Shown here: piece by piece, positions 34,335-42,089 of the stretch
Layout of the letters: every line of letters starts with the position of its first letter
Numbering within the stretch: the stretch's first letter is position 1
DNA from: Agromyces marinus
GTDB taxonomy: Bacteria > Actinomycetota > Actinomycetes > Actinomycetales > Microbacteriaceae
Direction: 5' to 3'
DNA: 64,000 bases
Assembly (NCBI RefSeq): GCF_021442325.1
Contig: NZ_CP087879.1
Location: forward strand, 3,100,001 to 3,164,000
The notes under the pieces: model-generated
The model's database searches: none
Told to the model about the DNA's origin: nothing
Seen by the model: only the letters and a program-made list of their open reading frames with translations
Position numbers and translations under genes: made by a program

Positions 34335-36043
34335 GCCTCCCCGGAACCCGTGCCGCCGGGGCGCTCGCGGCGGCTGCCCGGCGGTGCACCCGACGGCCGG
34401 TCGGGGATCCCGCGGGAGAGCAGCAGCGCGAGCAGCGCGATCGCGATCAGCCCCACGAACGCGGCCCGCAGCGCCTGCACCTGCGCCGATGAGTACGTCT
34501 CCTGCAGCGTCGTCGCATCGGCCTCGGACAGGCCCGCATCCTCGCCGATCCCGACGACGGTCGAAGCGGGAACGAGTTCGACGCCGTCGGCGGTCGCCGC
34601 CGAAACCGTGCCCTTCACGTCGTCCGGCAGGTCGCTCCGCGCGACCGCACCGGCGAACGACGTCGCCAGGGCGCTGATCAGCATCGAGCCGATGAGCGCG
34701 GTCCCGAGCGAGGAGCCGAGGTTCTGGAACACGCCCTGCATGCCCCCGACCTCGCTCGACTTCTCGGGTCCCACGCTCGACATGTTGACGTCGCCGAGCT
34801 GCGAGGCGAGCAGCCCGAGTGCGGCTCCGGCGACGAACATGCCGATGCTGAAGGCCACCTGACGCAGCTCCGCGTCGACCGATGCCAGCAGCAGGACGGA
34901 TGCCGCGACCAGCACGACCTGGCCCACCCGCACGATCCGGCGCGGCGACCAGACCCGGGAGAGCCGGGTTCCGGCGAACGAGAACAGGATGAGCGAGATC
35001 GACAGCGGGAAGATCCGCAGCCCCGTCTGCAACGCGTCGAGCCCGAGCGTCATCTGCAGGTAGACGGGCACCATGAAGAAGAGCCCCGCGGTGACGGCGT
35101 ACTGCGCGCCGAGCGAGGTCAGGCCGCTGCGCAGCCGGTGGATGTGCAGCAGCCGGATGTCGAGGAACGGCGTGCGACCGGAGTCGGCGAGTCGTCGCTG
35201 CCGGATCGCGAACCACGCCAGCAGGGCGGCGCCGAGCAGGATCAGCCACGCCGTGAGCGACACGCCGAGCGGCGCGACCTCGACGCCCGCGATCTCGGGC
35301 ACCTGCAGCGGCGTGATCCACCCCCACGTCTTGCTCTGCAGCATGCCGAACACGACGCCGACCAGGCCCAGCGAGGAGAGCACCACGCTGAGCGGGTCGA
35401 TCCGCAACGCCTCCGGCCGGTGGCGGTCGACGATGCGTCGCGAGAACAGCACGACGATCGCCATGACGACGACCTCGCCGATGAACACGTACCGCCACGA
35501 CGCGTACGTCGTCAGGAACCCGCCGATGAGCGGGCCCGCGGCGACCGCGGCACCGGATGCCGCACCGATCATCGCGTACGCGGTCACCCGCGCACGCCCC
35601 TCGTAGTTGTCGGCGATGAGCGCCGCGATCGCCGGGATGACCAGCACCGCGCCCATGCCCTCCACGACCGACCAGCCCGCGAACAGCACGACGATGTTCG
35701 GCGCGAGCGCAGTCGTCAGCGACCCGAGCGCGTACACGATCGCCCCGATCACGAACGCCCGCAGCCGCCCCCAGAGGTCACCGAGCTTCGCGCCGACGAG
35801 CATCAGCGCGGCCATCGTGAGCGTGTAGAACGTGATCGCGGCCTGCATGGCCGACACCGTCGTGCCCAGGTCCTCGACGACCTGCGAGATCGACACGTTC
35901 ATCACCGTGCTGTCGAGCACCATGACGAACTGCGCCGCGGCGAGCGCGGTGACGACGACCCAGCCCCCGTTCCGAGCGGATGCCTCGGGCAGCGGCGGCA
36001 CGGCCGCGGCATCCGCTTCAGGCTGCGGTTCGGAAGGGCTCAT
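34331..36043 (-). CDS. MFS efflux pump, DHA2 (14-helix EmrB/QacA) type
   Basis: 570-residue drug:proton antiporter. Helix 1 motif AAAQFVMVLDSTVMNVSISQ with the DHA2-typical LDSTV, motif A GAKLGDLWGRLRAFVIG (about residues 82-98), and a long extracytoplasmic loop before the last helix (LPDDVKGTVSAATADGVELV). The ATG at 36043 lies inside the amidotransferase gene (26-nt overlap) and the stop overlaps DUF2252. Three genes in such tight overlap are most likely one functional unit. Confidence 0.93.
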   Translation of the reverse strand: MSPSEPQPEADAAAVPPLPEASARNGGWVVVTALAAAQFVMVLDSTVMNVSISQVVEDLGTTVSAMQAAITFYTLTMAALMLVGAKLGDLWGRLRAFVIGAIVYALGSLTTALAPNIVVLFAGWSVVEGMGAVLVIPAIAALIADNYEGRARVTAYAMIGAASGAAVAAGPLIGGFLTTYASWRYVFIGEVVVMAIVVLFSRRIVDRHRPEALRIDPLSVVLSSLGLVGVVFGMLQSKTWGWITPLQVPEIAGVEVAPLGVSLTAWLILLGAALLAWFAIRQRRLADSGRTPFLDIRLLHIHRLRSGLTSLGAQYAVTAGLFFMVPVYLQMTLGLDALQTGLRIFPLSISLILFSFAGTRLSRVWSPRRIVRVGQVVLVAASVLLLASVDAELRQVAFSIGMFVAGAALGLLASQLGDVNMSSVGPEKSSEVGGMQGVFQNLGSSLGTALIGSMLISALATSFAGAVARSDLPDDVKGTVSAATADGVELVPASTVVGIGEDAGLSEADATTLQETYSSAQVQALRAAFVGLIAIALLALLLSRGIPDRPSGAPPGSRRERPGGTGSGEA

Positions 36044-36857
36044 GGTGGTACCCCTCTCGGTCGAGGACGGCGATGGTCGCCTCGGGCACCTCCACGAAGA
36101 CGCCGGGCAGGTCGTTGAGGGGTTCGGACACGACGACGTGCGCGGTATCGCCGAACTCGGTGAGTCGATCGGCGTCCGGGTACATGCGTCGCAGCGTCGG
36201 GACGTCGACCGAGTGGAACAGCGTCCGCGACTCGCCCTGCGAGGAGTACCTCAGCGCCCAGATGGTCGCACCGTCGGCGACGGCGATCGTGCCCTGGACG
36301 GGGAAGAGGATGCCGTGCTCGCGGCCGACGCGCTCGACGTGGTCGACGGCCGCCGTGAGCGCCCCGACGGGGTCGTCGGCGAGCCCGAACGTGATCGCGA
36401 GGTGGAAGAGCACCTCGGAATCGGTGGTGCCGCGCACGTGCGGGTACAGGGACGGGTCGATCGCGAACGCCAGGTCGCGCGCGACCTTCGAGAACTCGGC
36501 GAGGAAGCCGTTGTGCATGAACAGCCAGTTCTCCCACCGGAACGGATGGCAGTTCGTGCGCTGGATCGGCGGCCCGGCGGCGGCACGCACGTGGCTGAAG
36601 AACAGCGGGCTCTCGACCGCCCGCGTGAGCTCGCGCACGTTGTCGTCGTTCCACGCCGGCTCGATGCTGTGGAACACGGCCGGATGCGTGCCGGCCTCCG
36701 ACCCGACCGGGTACCAGCCGATGCCGAAGCCGTCGCCGTTGACCGTCTCCGCGCCGAGGGGCGAATCGAGCGACTGGGCGACGAGCGAATGCTTCGCGTC
36801 GAGGATCACCGCGGAGGTGCGGAGCGGCTCCCCCGAGTACGCCAACCACCGGCACAT
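36018..36857 (-). CDS. Class II glutamine amidotransferase (YafJ/EgtC-like)
   Basis: 279 residues. Start at the ATG at 36857 with a strong GGGGGAGGG site; it places the catalytic nucleophile Cys at position 2 (MCRWLAYSGEP), as maturation of class II enzymes requires. Further family residues: NGDGFGIGWYP, RTNCHPF, WLFMHNGFLAEF and RGTTDSEVLFH. A stand-alone glutaminase domain without a synthase partner; the ergothioneine enzyme EgtC is of this type, but no egtB or egtD is adjacent. First gene of the tightly packed unit with the MFS pump and DUF2252. Confidence 0.88.
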   Translation of the reverse strand: MCRWLAYSGEPLRTSAVILDAKHSLVAQSLDSPLGAETVNGDGFGIGWYPVGSEAGTHPAVFHSIEPAWNDDNVRELTRAVESPLFFSHVRAAAGPPIQRTNCHPFRWENWLFMHNGFLAEFSKVARDLAFAIDPSLYPHVRGTTDSEVLFHLAITFGLADDPVGALTAAVDHVERVGREHGILFPVQGTIAVADGATIWALRYSSQGESRTLFHSVDVPTLRRMYPDADRLTEFGDTAHVVVSEPLNDLPGVFVEVPEATIAVLDREGYHHEPFRTAA

Positions 36858-36941
36858 GCGCGCCCTCCCCCGGTCGCGGCGCACGTCGCGACCTCACAGC
36901 GCGAGTCTGCCCGCGGGTGCAGGCCGTCGCAGGGCCGAAGG

Positions 36942-38249
36942 TCACCCCTCGGTCGCGGGTGCCTCCTCGGCGGCATCCTCGCCGGCCTCGGCCGGCGGCG
37001 GGCACGCGGCGGTCTCGGTCATCCGCTGCACGGCCTGGTCGAACGACCAGGGCAGCTCGACCAGGGGCCGCTCGCGATCCTCGACCGCGGGGGCCTTCGA
37101 GGCGATGGATGCCAGGGCGAACGCCGCCTCGCGCACGAACGCCTCCCCAGAGGTCGAGTTGTTCAGCGCCACGACGACGGTCAGGCCGGACGCCGGGTCC
37201 GAGTACATCGCGCTGAGCGCTCCGACGGACTCCCCGGCGACCCCGCGCAACGGCCCGTACTGTTGCGCGCCGATCCCCTGCGACTGCCAACCGGGCGCCT
37301 CGCCGCCGAACGGCTCGAGCGTCCACACCTTCCGGGCGGTCGCCTCGGTGAACAGCGATCCGGCGGCGTACGCCTCGACGATGGCCTTCGCGTCGGCGAG
37401 CGTCGTCCGCGCGCCGGAGTCGGTGCCGCCGATCGAGCTCGACCGCTCCGAGACGTCGACGAGCACCTCGCAGCTCCGCGCGCCTTCGGCGTCGTATCCG
37501 GCCGCGTACCCGCCGAGCGCGCCGTCGTATCCGAACCGGTTCTCGGCGGGGATGACGGTGTCCTCCAGCTCGAGCGGTCCGAACACGTACTCCTCGGCCA
37601 GGTCGGCCCAGGAGCGCCCGCTGTGCTGCTCGAGTCCCATCGCGAGCAGCAGGATGCCCGTGCCCGACTCGGCCCACGTCGTGCCCGGTTCGCCGTGCTC
37701 GTCGGCCGCGAGTCCGCTCGCCACGAGTTCGCCCGCCGGCCAGACCCGCTCGGGGTTGCCGACGAAGAACCGGCGCAACGGGCCGTAGTAGTCGGCGATG
37801 CCCGAATCGTGGCGGCAGAGCTGCTCGACCGTCACGCCCTCGAGCCCGGGGATGCCCCGGACGAGGGCGGAGACCGGCTCGTCGAGGCGGAGGTCGCCGC
37901 GGTCGACCATTCCCAGCATGATCGCGCAGGTGACCTGCCCCGTCCCGGCCGCCAGTTGGAAGCCGGTGCTCGCGGTGGCCTCGGTCGCTCCGTCGCCGAA
38001 GTCGACCGTTCCGGCACCCGTGGTCCAGGTCCCCGACCAGGGCACCCAGACCCCGGCCACCGCGCCGCTCGAACCGCTCAGGCGGACCGCGTCGGCCAGG
38101 GCCGCGTCGAGTCGCTCGGCGACCTCGGAGTCCAGGCGCCCCTCGACCTGGCCGTGGTCGACGGCGGGGCTGCCCGCGCTGGTGCACCCGGCCAGGCCGA
38201 CCAGGGCGCAGGCAGCGGCGACGGTCGCGACGACCAGTCGACGGCGCAT
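36942..38249 (-). CDS. Serine-hydrolase-like lipoprotein lacking catalytic residues
   Basis: 435 residues with a lipoprotein signal (lipobox LAGC, Cys about 22). The fold follows beta-lactamase/DD-peptidase family (class C-like): FQLAAGTGQVTCAIMLGMVD, LDEPVSALVRGIPGLEGVTV, LCRHDSGIADYY. The position of the catalytic SxxK reads A-G-T-G (about residues 101-104) and the expected Y-x-N reads A-E-S within TTWAESGTGILLLAMGL, so nucleophile, lysine and tyrosine are all absent. Probably a binding or scaffolding protein, or an enzyme with another mechanism. ATG at 38249 (GGAGGA upstream) preferred over a GTG at 38270. Confidence 0.8.
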   Translation of the reverse strand: MRRRLVVATVAAACALVGLAGCTSAGSPAVDHGQVEGRLDSEVAERLDAALADAVRLSGSSGAVAGVWVPWSGTWTTGAGTVDFGDGATEATASTGFQLAAGTGQVTCAIMLGMVDRGDLRLDEPVSALVRGIPGLEGVTVEQLCRHDSGIADYYGPLRRFFVGNPERVWPAGELVASGLAADEHGEPGTTWAESGTGILLLAMGLEQHSGRSWADLAEEYVFGPLELEDTVIPAENRFGYDGALGGYAAGYDAEGARSCEVLVDVSERSSSIGGTDSGARTTLADAKAIVEAYAAGSLFTEATARKVWTLEPFGGEAPGWQSQGIGAQQYGPLRGVAGESVGALSAMYSDPASGLTVVVALNNSTSGEAFVREAAFALASIASKAPAVEDRERPLVELPWSFDQAVQRMTETAACPPPAEAGEDAAEEAPATEG

Positions 38250-38477
38250 CCGCCCTGTTCCTCCAGTCACCGTGCCCCCCGCCGTGTGTCCGGTGCGATT
38301 GTAACCCGGCCGGGCTGAGCCGGAGCGGTGCGCTCCGCATCATCGGCGGAGCCGGGTCGCCGAATCCGAAGCAGTGTCCCCCGAACGACGGACTGCCTCC
38401 GATCCAATCCGCATGCCGGGGTGCGTCGAACCCCAACCAGCACGGCGCACGCCGCGCCACGACAAGGAGGCATCGCC

Positions 38478-38885
38478 ATGAAGAACTCACCCAACCGGAT
38501 CGTCGCGACCGTCTTCGGTGCGGTCTACCTGCTCGTCGGCCTGCTCGGCTTCGCCGTGACCGGCGGCGTCGGCTTCATCGCAACGGAGGGCGGGCTGCTG
38601 CTCGGCGTCTTCGCCGTCAACCCGCTGCACAACATCGCCCACCTCGCCATCGGTGCGGCGCTGCTCATCGCCGGACTCGCCAACGCCGCCGCGGCGCGCA
38701 TCGTGAACACGGTCGTCGGCGCGGCCTACCTGCTGCTCGGCGTCATCGGCTTCTTCATCGCGGGCACGCCCGCGAACATCCTCGCGCTGAACACCCCCGA
38801 CCACTTCCTGCACCTCGCGAGCGCGATCGTGCTGCTGGGGGTCGGCGTGGGTGCCGAGCGCTCGACGCGCATGGCGACGGCATAG
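38478..38885 (+). CDS. DUF4383 membrane protein
   Basis: 135 residues with four hydrophobic helices: IVATVFGAVYLLVGLLGFAV, the NPLHNIAHLAIGAALLIAGL block typical of DUF4383, RIVNTVVGAAYLLLGVIGFF and DHFLHLASAIVLLGVGVG. Preceded by AAGGAGG 10 nt before the ATG. Function unknown. The next gene begins 10 nt downstream, so the two form a small operon. Confidence 0.9.
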   Translation: MKNSPNRIVATVFGAVYLLVGLLGFAVTGGVGFIATEGGLLLGVFAVNPLHNIAHLAIGAALLIAGLANAAAARIVNTVVGAAYLLLGVIGFFIAGTPANILALNTPDHFLHLASAIVLLGVGVGAERSTRMATA

Positions 38886-38895
38886 GGGGCCGACC

Positions 38896-39420
38896 ATGCA
38901 CGCACCGGCGACGATGACGCGGACGTGGCCCATGCTCGCCGCGCTCGGCGCGGGCCTCGTGCTCGCGGCACTCGCAGCCGGTGCCGGGGGTGCGCCGCGG
39001 ATCGTCCTGGCCGGGCTCGGCATCGCCGCGCTCGGCTGGGGCGTCCGCGCGCTGCACCGGGGGCGGGTGGTCGCGCCGCGCGCGACCCTCGCGATCACGG
39101 CGCTGCTCATCGCCGCGACGGGGGTCGCGGCATCCGTCGGCGCCCTGCGCACGGTCCCGGGCCTCCCGGTCGCCGTGCTCGTCGTGTTCCTCGCCGTCAT
39201 CGCGGCGGCAGCCGCCCACGCGGTGCGCTTCGGTGGATCGCGCAGGAGGCGGAGGGCCGTACCGGAACGGGGTGCGGCCCGCAGTCTCGCGGGCCTGGCC
39301 GTCGGCGCGATCCTCGTCGCCGCGCTCGCGACGCCCGCGCTCGCGGCGACCGAGGCGGGCCGCTCGGCGGTACCGCACGGCGAGCACGGCGACTCGGCCC
39401 CGGGCGGGCACGCTCACTGA
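38896..39420 (+). CDS. Membrane protein with histidine-rich C-terminus
   Basis: 174 residues, about five hydrophobic segments (MLAALGAGLVLAALAAGAGG onwards), an arginine-rich loop SRRRRR, a last helix LAVGAILVAALATPALAA, and an outside tail PHGEHGDSAPGGHAH that could bind metal. ATG at 38896 lies just after the DUF4383 stop; an earlier in-frame ATG at 38851 would overlap that gene. The stop overlaps the 3' end of the convergent helicase gene by 7 nt. Not assigned to a family. Confidence 0.8.
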   Translation: MHAPATMTRTWPMLAALGAGLVLAALAAGAGGAPRIVLAGLGIAALGWGVRALHRGRVVAPRATLAITALLIAATGVAASVGALRTVPGLPVAVLVVFLAVIAAAAAHAVRFGGSRRRRRAVPERGAARSLAGLAVGAILVAALATPALAATEAGRSAVPHGEHGDSAPGGHAH

Positions 39421-40769
39421 CCGCGGCCGGGCGCGTCGGGCGATGACGCACCGGCCGTCTCCTCCGCGATCGCCGCTCCGGCCTCTCGCTCCGCGCGCGA
39501 CATGAACCGCTCCACGTCGCGGTCGACGATGATGTCGCGCGGAGCGAGCGGCCGCGCGAGGTACAGCCCGTCGAGGCTCGTGAGCCGCGACAGCGCGACG
39601 TACGTCTGGCCGGGGCTGAACACCCGCGGCCCGAGGTCGACGATCGCCGTGTCGTAGCTCGCGCCCTGCGACTTGTGGATGGTCACGGCCCAGGCCAGGC
39701 GCAGCGGGAACTGGGTGAACTCGGCCACGACCTCGCGCTCGAGCTTCTTCGCCCGCTGGTCCCACGAGTAGCGGAACTTCTCCCAGGTCGCCGGCTCGAC
39801 CTCGTGCTCCTCGCCGTCGACCTCGACGCGCAGCTCGCGATCGAGCGAGGTCACCGTGCCGATGGTGCCGTTGACCCAGCGCGGCCCCTCGCCCCACGTG
39901 CCCGTGTCGTTGCGCAGGAACATGACCTGCGCCCCGACCTTGAGCTCGAGCCGTTCGTCGGCCGGGTAGCCGCGACCGCCGAACTCGCCGACGACCTCGG
40001 CCTCGTTCGTGAGCGAGTGCCCGGGCAGGCGGTGCAGCGCGGCCCGGTTGATGCGGTTCACGGTCTGGTTCGTGGTGGCGAGCGTGATCGCACCGTGCTC
40101 GGGCACGGGCCGTCGCGCGCCGGTGTCGTTCAGCACGCCCGCGATCTCGGCCGTCACCATGCCGTGGCGGACCGCGTTCAGCATGTGCTTGAACGCGTCG
40201 TCGTGCTGGCGGTGCACCTCGCCGAGCTCGAAGATCCGCAGGTCCGCCTCGTCCCAGACCTTCGCGTCGAAGAACCACATCGAGCGATACGTGTCGGCGA
40301 AGTAGCGCCGTTCGTCGCCCGACCCCGGAACCGGCGCGAGCTGGTACGGATCGCCGAACAGCACGACCTGCACGCCGCCGAACGGCTCGTGCGGCCGCTG
40401 GCGCGCCTGCCGGAGCGAGCGATCCATCGCGTCCATCAGGTCGGCGTCGACCATCGACACCTCGTCGACCACGAGCGTGTCCATCGCGTTCAGGATCTTG
40501 CGCACGGCGTCGTTCTGCTCGATCTCGCGATCGGCGATGACCCCGATCGGGAGCCGGAAGAGGGAGTGGATGGTCTGGCCGCCGACGTTCAGCGCGGCCA
40601 CGCCGGTCGGCGCGCAGATCGCGATCTGCTTGCCCGTGTTCCAGTTGAGGTGGTTCAGCAGCGTCGACTTGCCCGTCCCGGCGCGGCCCGTGACGAACAC
40701 GTGCTCGCGCGTGTGCTCGATCGCCCGGAACACCGCCTCCTGTTCGGCGGTCAGGGTGACGTGCTGCAA
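39414..40769 (-). CDS. PIF1/RecD2-like helicase
   Basis: 451-residue superfamily 1B DNA helicase. Walker A FVTGRAGTGKSTLLNHL (about residues 25-41), Walker B TLVVDEVSMVDADLMDAMDR, motif III FGDPYQLAPV, and C-terminal UvrD-C2 motifs AVTIHKSQGASYDTAIVDLG and TYVALSRLTSLDGLYLARPL. ATG at 40769. Compact, without extra N- or C-terminal domains. Roles in fork restart or plasmid/phage defence are known for relatives, but no partner gene is adjacent. Its 3' end overlaps the convergent membrane-protein gene. Confidence 0.92.
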   Translation of the reverse strand: MQHVTLTAEQEAVFRAIEHTREHVFVTGRAGTGKSTLLNHLNWNTGKQIAICAPTGVAALNVGGQTIHSLFRLPIGVIADREIEQNDAVRKILNAMDTLVVDEVSMVDADLMDAMDRSLRQARQRPHEPFGGVQVVLFGDPYQLAPVPGSGDERRYFADTYRSMWFFDAKVWDEADLRIFELGEVHRQHDDAFKHMLNAVRHGMVTAEIAGVLNDTGARRPVPEHGAITLATTNQTVNRINRAALHRLPGHSLTNEAEVVGEFGGRGYPADERLELKVGAQVMFLRNDTGTWGEGPRWVNGTIGTVTSLDRELRVEVDGEEHEVEPATWEKFRYSWDQRAKKLEREVVAEFTQFPLRLAWAVTIHKSQGASYDTAIVDLGPRVFSPGQTYVALSRLTSLDGLYLARPLAPRDIIVDRDVERFMSRAEREAGAAIAEETAGASSPDAPGRGQ

Positions 40770-40926
40770 CGGTCGGCCTTCGTGGGTCGTGGTCGGTCGG
40801 GGGCGGATGCCGCGGCGCGGGCGTCTTCACTGTAGACCGCGTGTCCTCCGTGCGTGCCGGGCACGCGGCATCCGTCGATGCCGACGGCACCCCTGTGGAG
40901 AAGCCGGGGGCTCGACGGGTGCTGTC

Positions 40927-40932
40927 TAGACT
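40927..40932 (+). promoter_or_regulatory. -10 element for a leaderless transcript
   Basis: TAGACT seven bases before the GTG at 40940, without any Shine-Dalgarno sequence between. This spacing places the transcription start at the start codon. Confidence 0.5.
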
Positions 40933-40939
40933 TGGCCGG

Positions 40940-41989
40940 GTGAGCAGCACCGTGCGACGCGAGGGTCGCCTGTCGCCGGCCGCGATCGCGGGGTGGTCGG
41001 GCCTGACCGTGCTGCTGATCGGTGCGTTCCTCGCCGCGCTGGGCGGCCTGAACCAGAGCCTGTACGGTGCGCCCGCGTTCGTCGAGCGCTACCTCGAGGC
41101 GGTCGCGAACGACGACATCCTCACCGCGATGACCACGCCCGGCGTCGAACTCGACGAGGGCCATCTCGCGGCGGCCGGGCTCCCGGAGGACACGTCGAGG
41201 GCGATGCTGCGGGCGGGTGTCGTCGAGTCCGGCCCGGAGGACGTGCGGGTGATCTCCGACGTGGCCCACCCCGACGGGTCCCACACCGTGACCGTGAGCT
41301 ACCGACTCGACACCTCGATCGCCCAGACCGCGTTCGAGGTGAACCCCATCGAGCCGCTCTACGGGGTGCTCCACCGGTGGGAGTTCGCGACCAGTCCGCT
41401 GGCCGTCGTCCACGTCACCGCGGCGCACAACCCGCTGTTCACGGTGGGCGCCCTCACCCTCGACACGCGCGCCACGAAGTCGGGCGACGAACTCGCGGCG
41501 TTCACGCAGACCGCGCCGTACCTCGCGGTCGCACCCGCCGCGTACGAGTTCGGCTACACGTCGACCCTGCTCGAGGCCGTGCCCTCGCAGGTGCTCGCCG
41601 AGCCGGGCGCGGTCGTCGAGGCCACCGTCGACGCGCTGCCCACGGCGGCGTTCGTCGAGCGCGTGCAGACGAACGTCGACGAGTACCTCGAAGACCAGTG
41701 CGCATCGCAGCCGGTGCTCCAGCCGGCCGGGTGCCCGTTCGGCGTCACGATCGACGACCGCGTCGTGGGCGAGCCCGTGTGGACCATCGCGGAGTCGCCC
41801 GAGGTCACCCTCGTTCCGGGCGACTCCGCGTTCGAGATGCCGCCCACCCCGGGGGTGGCGCACATCTCGGTCGAGATCCAGTCCCTGTTCGACGGCACGT
41901 ACTCGACGCTCGAGCAGGACGAGGGATTCATGCTCGCGCTCGACGCCACCGTGCGCCCCGACGGTTCGATCTCGATCCAGCTGCGCTGA
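40940..41989 (+). CDS. Single-span exported protein of unknown function
   Basis: 349 residues. Short basic N-terminus, one helix (IAGWSGLTVLLIGAFLAALG, about residues 15-35) and a long extracytoplasmic part with repeated beta-rich segments and two cysteines (YLEDQCASQPVLQPAGCPFG) likely joined by a disulfide. No family recognised; the layout suggests a membrane-tethered protein of NTF2-like/DUF4878-like repeats, which is a guess. The GTG at 40940 fits a leaderless start; a longer reading from 40841 is possible but adds unconserved residues. Confidence 0.75.
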   Translation: MSSTVRREGRLSPAAIAGWSGLTVLLIGAFLAALGGLNQSLYGAPAFVERYLEAVANDDILTAMTTPGVELDEGHLAAAGLPEDTSRAMLRAGVVESGPEDVRVISDVAHPDGSHTVTVSYRLDTSIAQTAFEVNPIEPLYGVLHRWEFATSPLAVVHVTAAHNPLFTVGALTLDTRATKSGDELAAFTQTAPYLAVAPAAYEFGYTSTLLEAVPSQVLAEPGAVVEATVDALPTAAFVERVQTNVDEYLEDQCASQPVLQPAGCPFGVTIDDRVVGEPVWTIAESPEVTLVPGDSAFEMPPTPGVAHISVEIQSLFDGTYSTLEQDEGFMLALDATVRPDGSISIQLR

Positions 41990-42022
41990 GCGCGCCCGCC
42001 GGTCCACCTCGCGTCGGAATCC

Positions 42023-42040
42023 GGTTCCGGCCACGGAACC
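42023..42040. terminator. Hairpin between convergent genes
   Basis: GGTTCCG / CGGAACC with 4-nt loop, nested in a longer imperfect pairing of GGAATCC (42016) with GGATTCC (42071). It lies between the stops at 41989 and 42090. Confidence 0.55.
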
Positions 42041-42089
42041 CGCACCTGATGGGGTTCCCACGCCAGAAGGGGATTCCAGCGCGGCGGGC

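Noticed and set aside
31488..34862. 1,100-residue plus-strand open frame
   Set aside because: Antisense to the NSS transporter, DUF2252 and MFS genes, all of which show clear family motifs.
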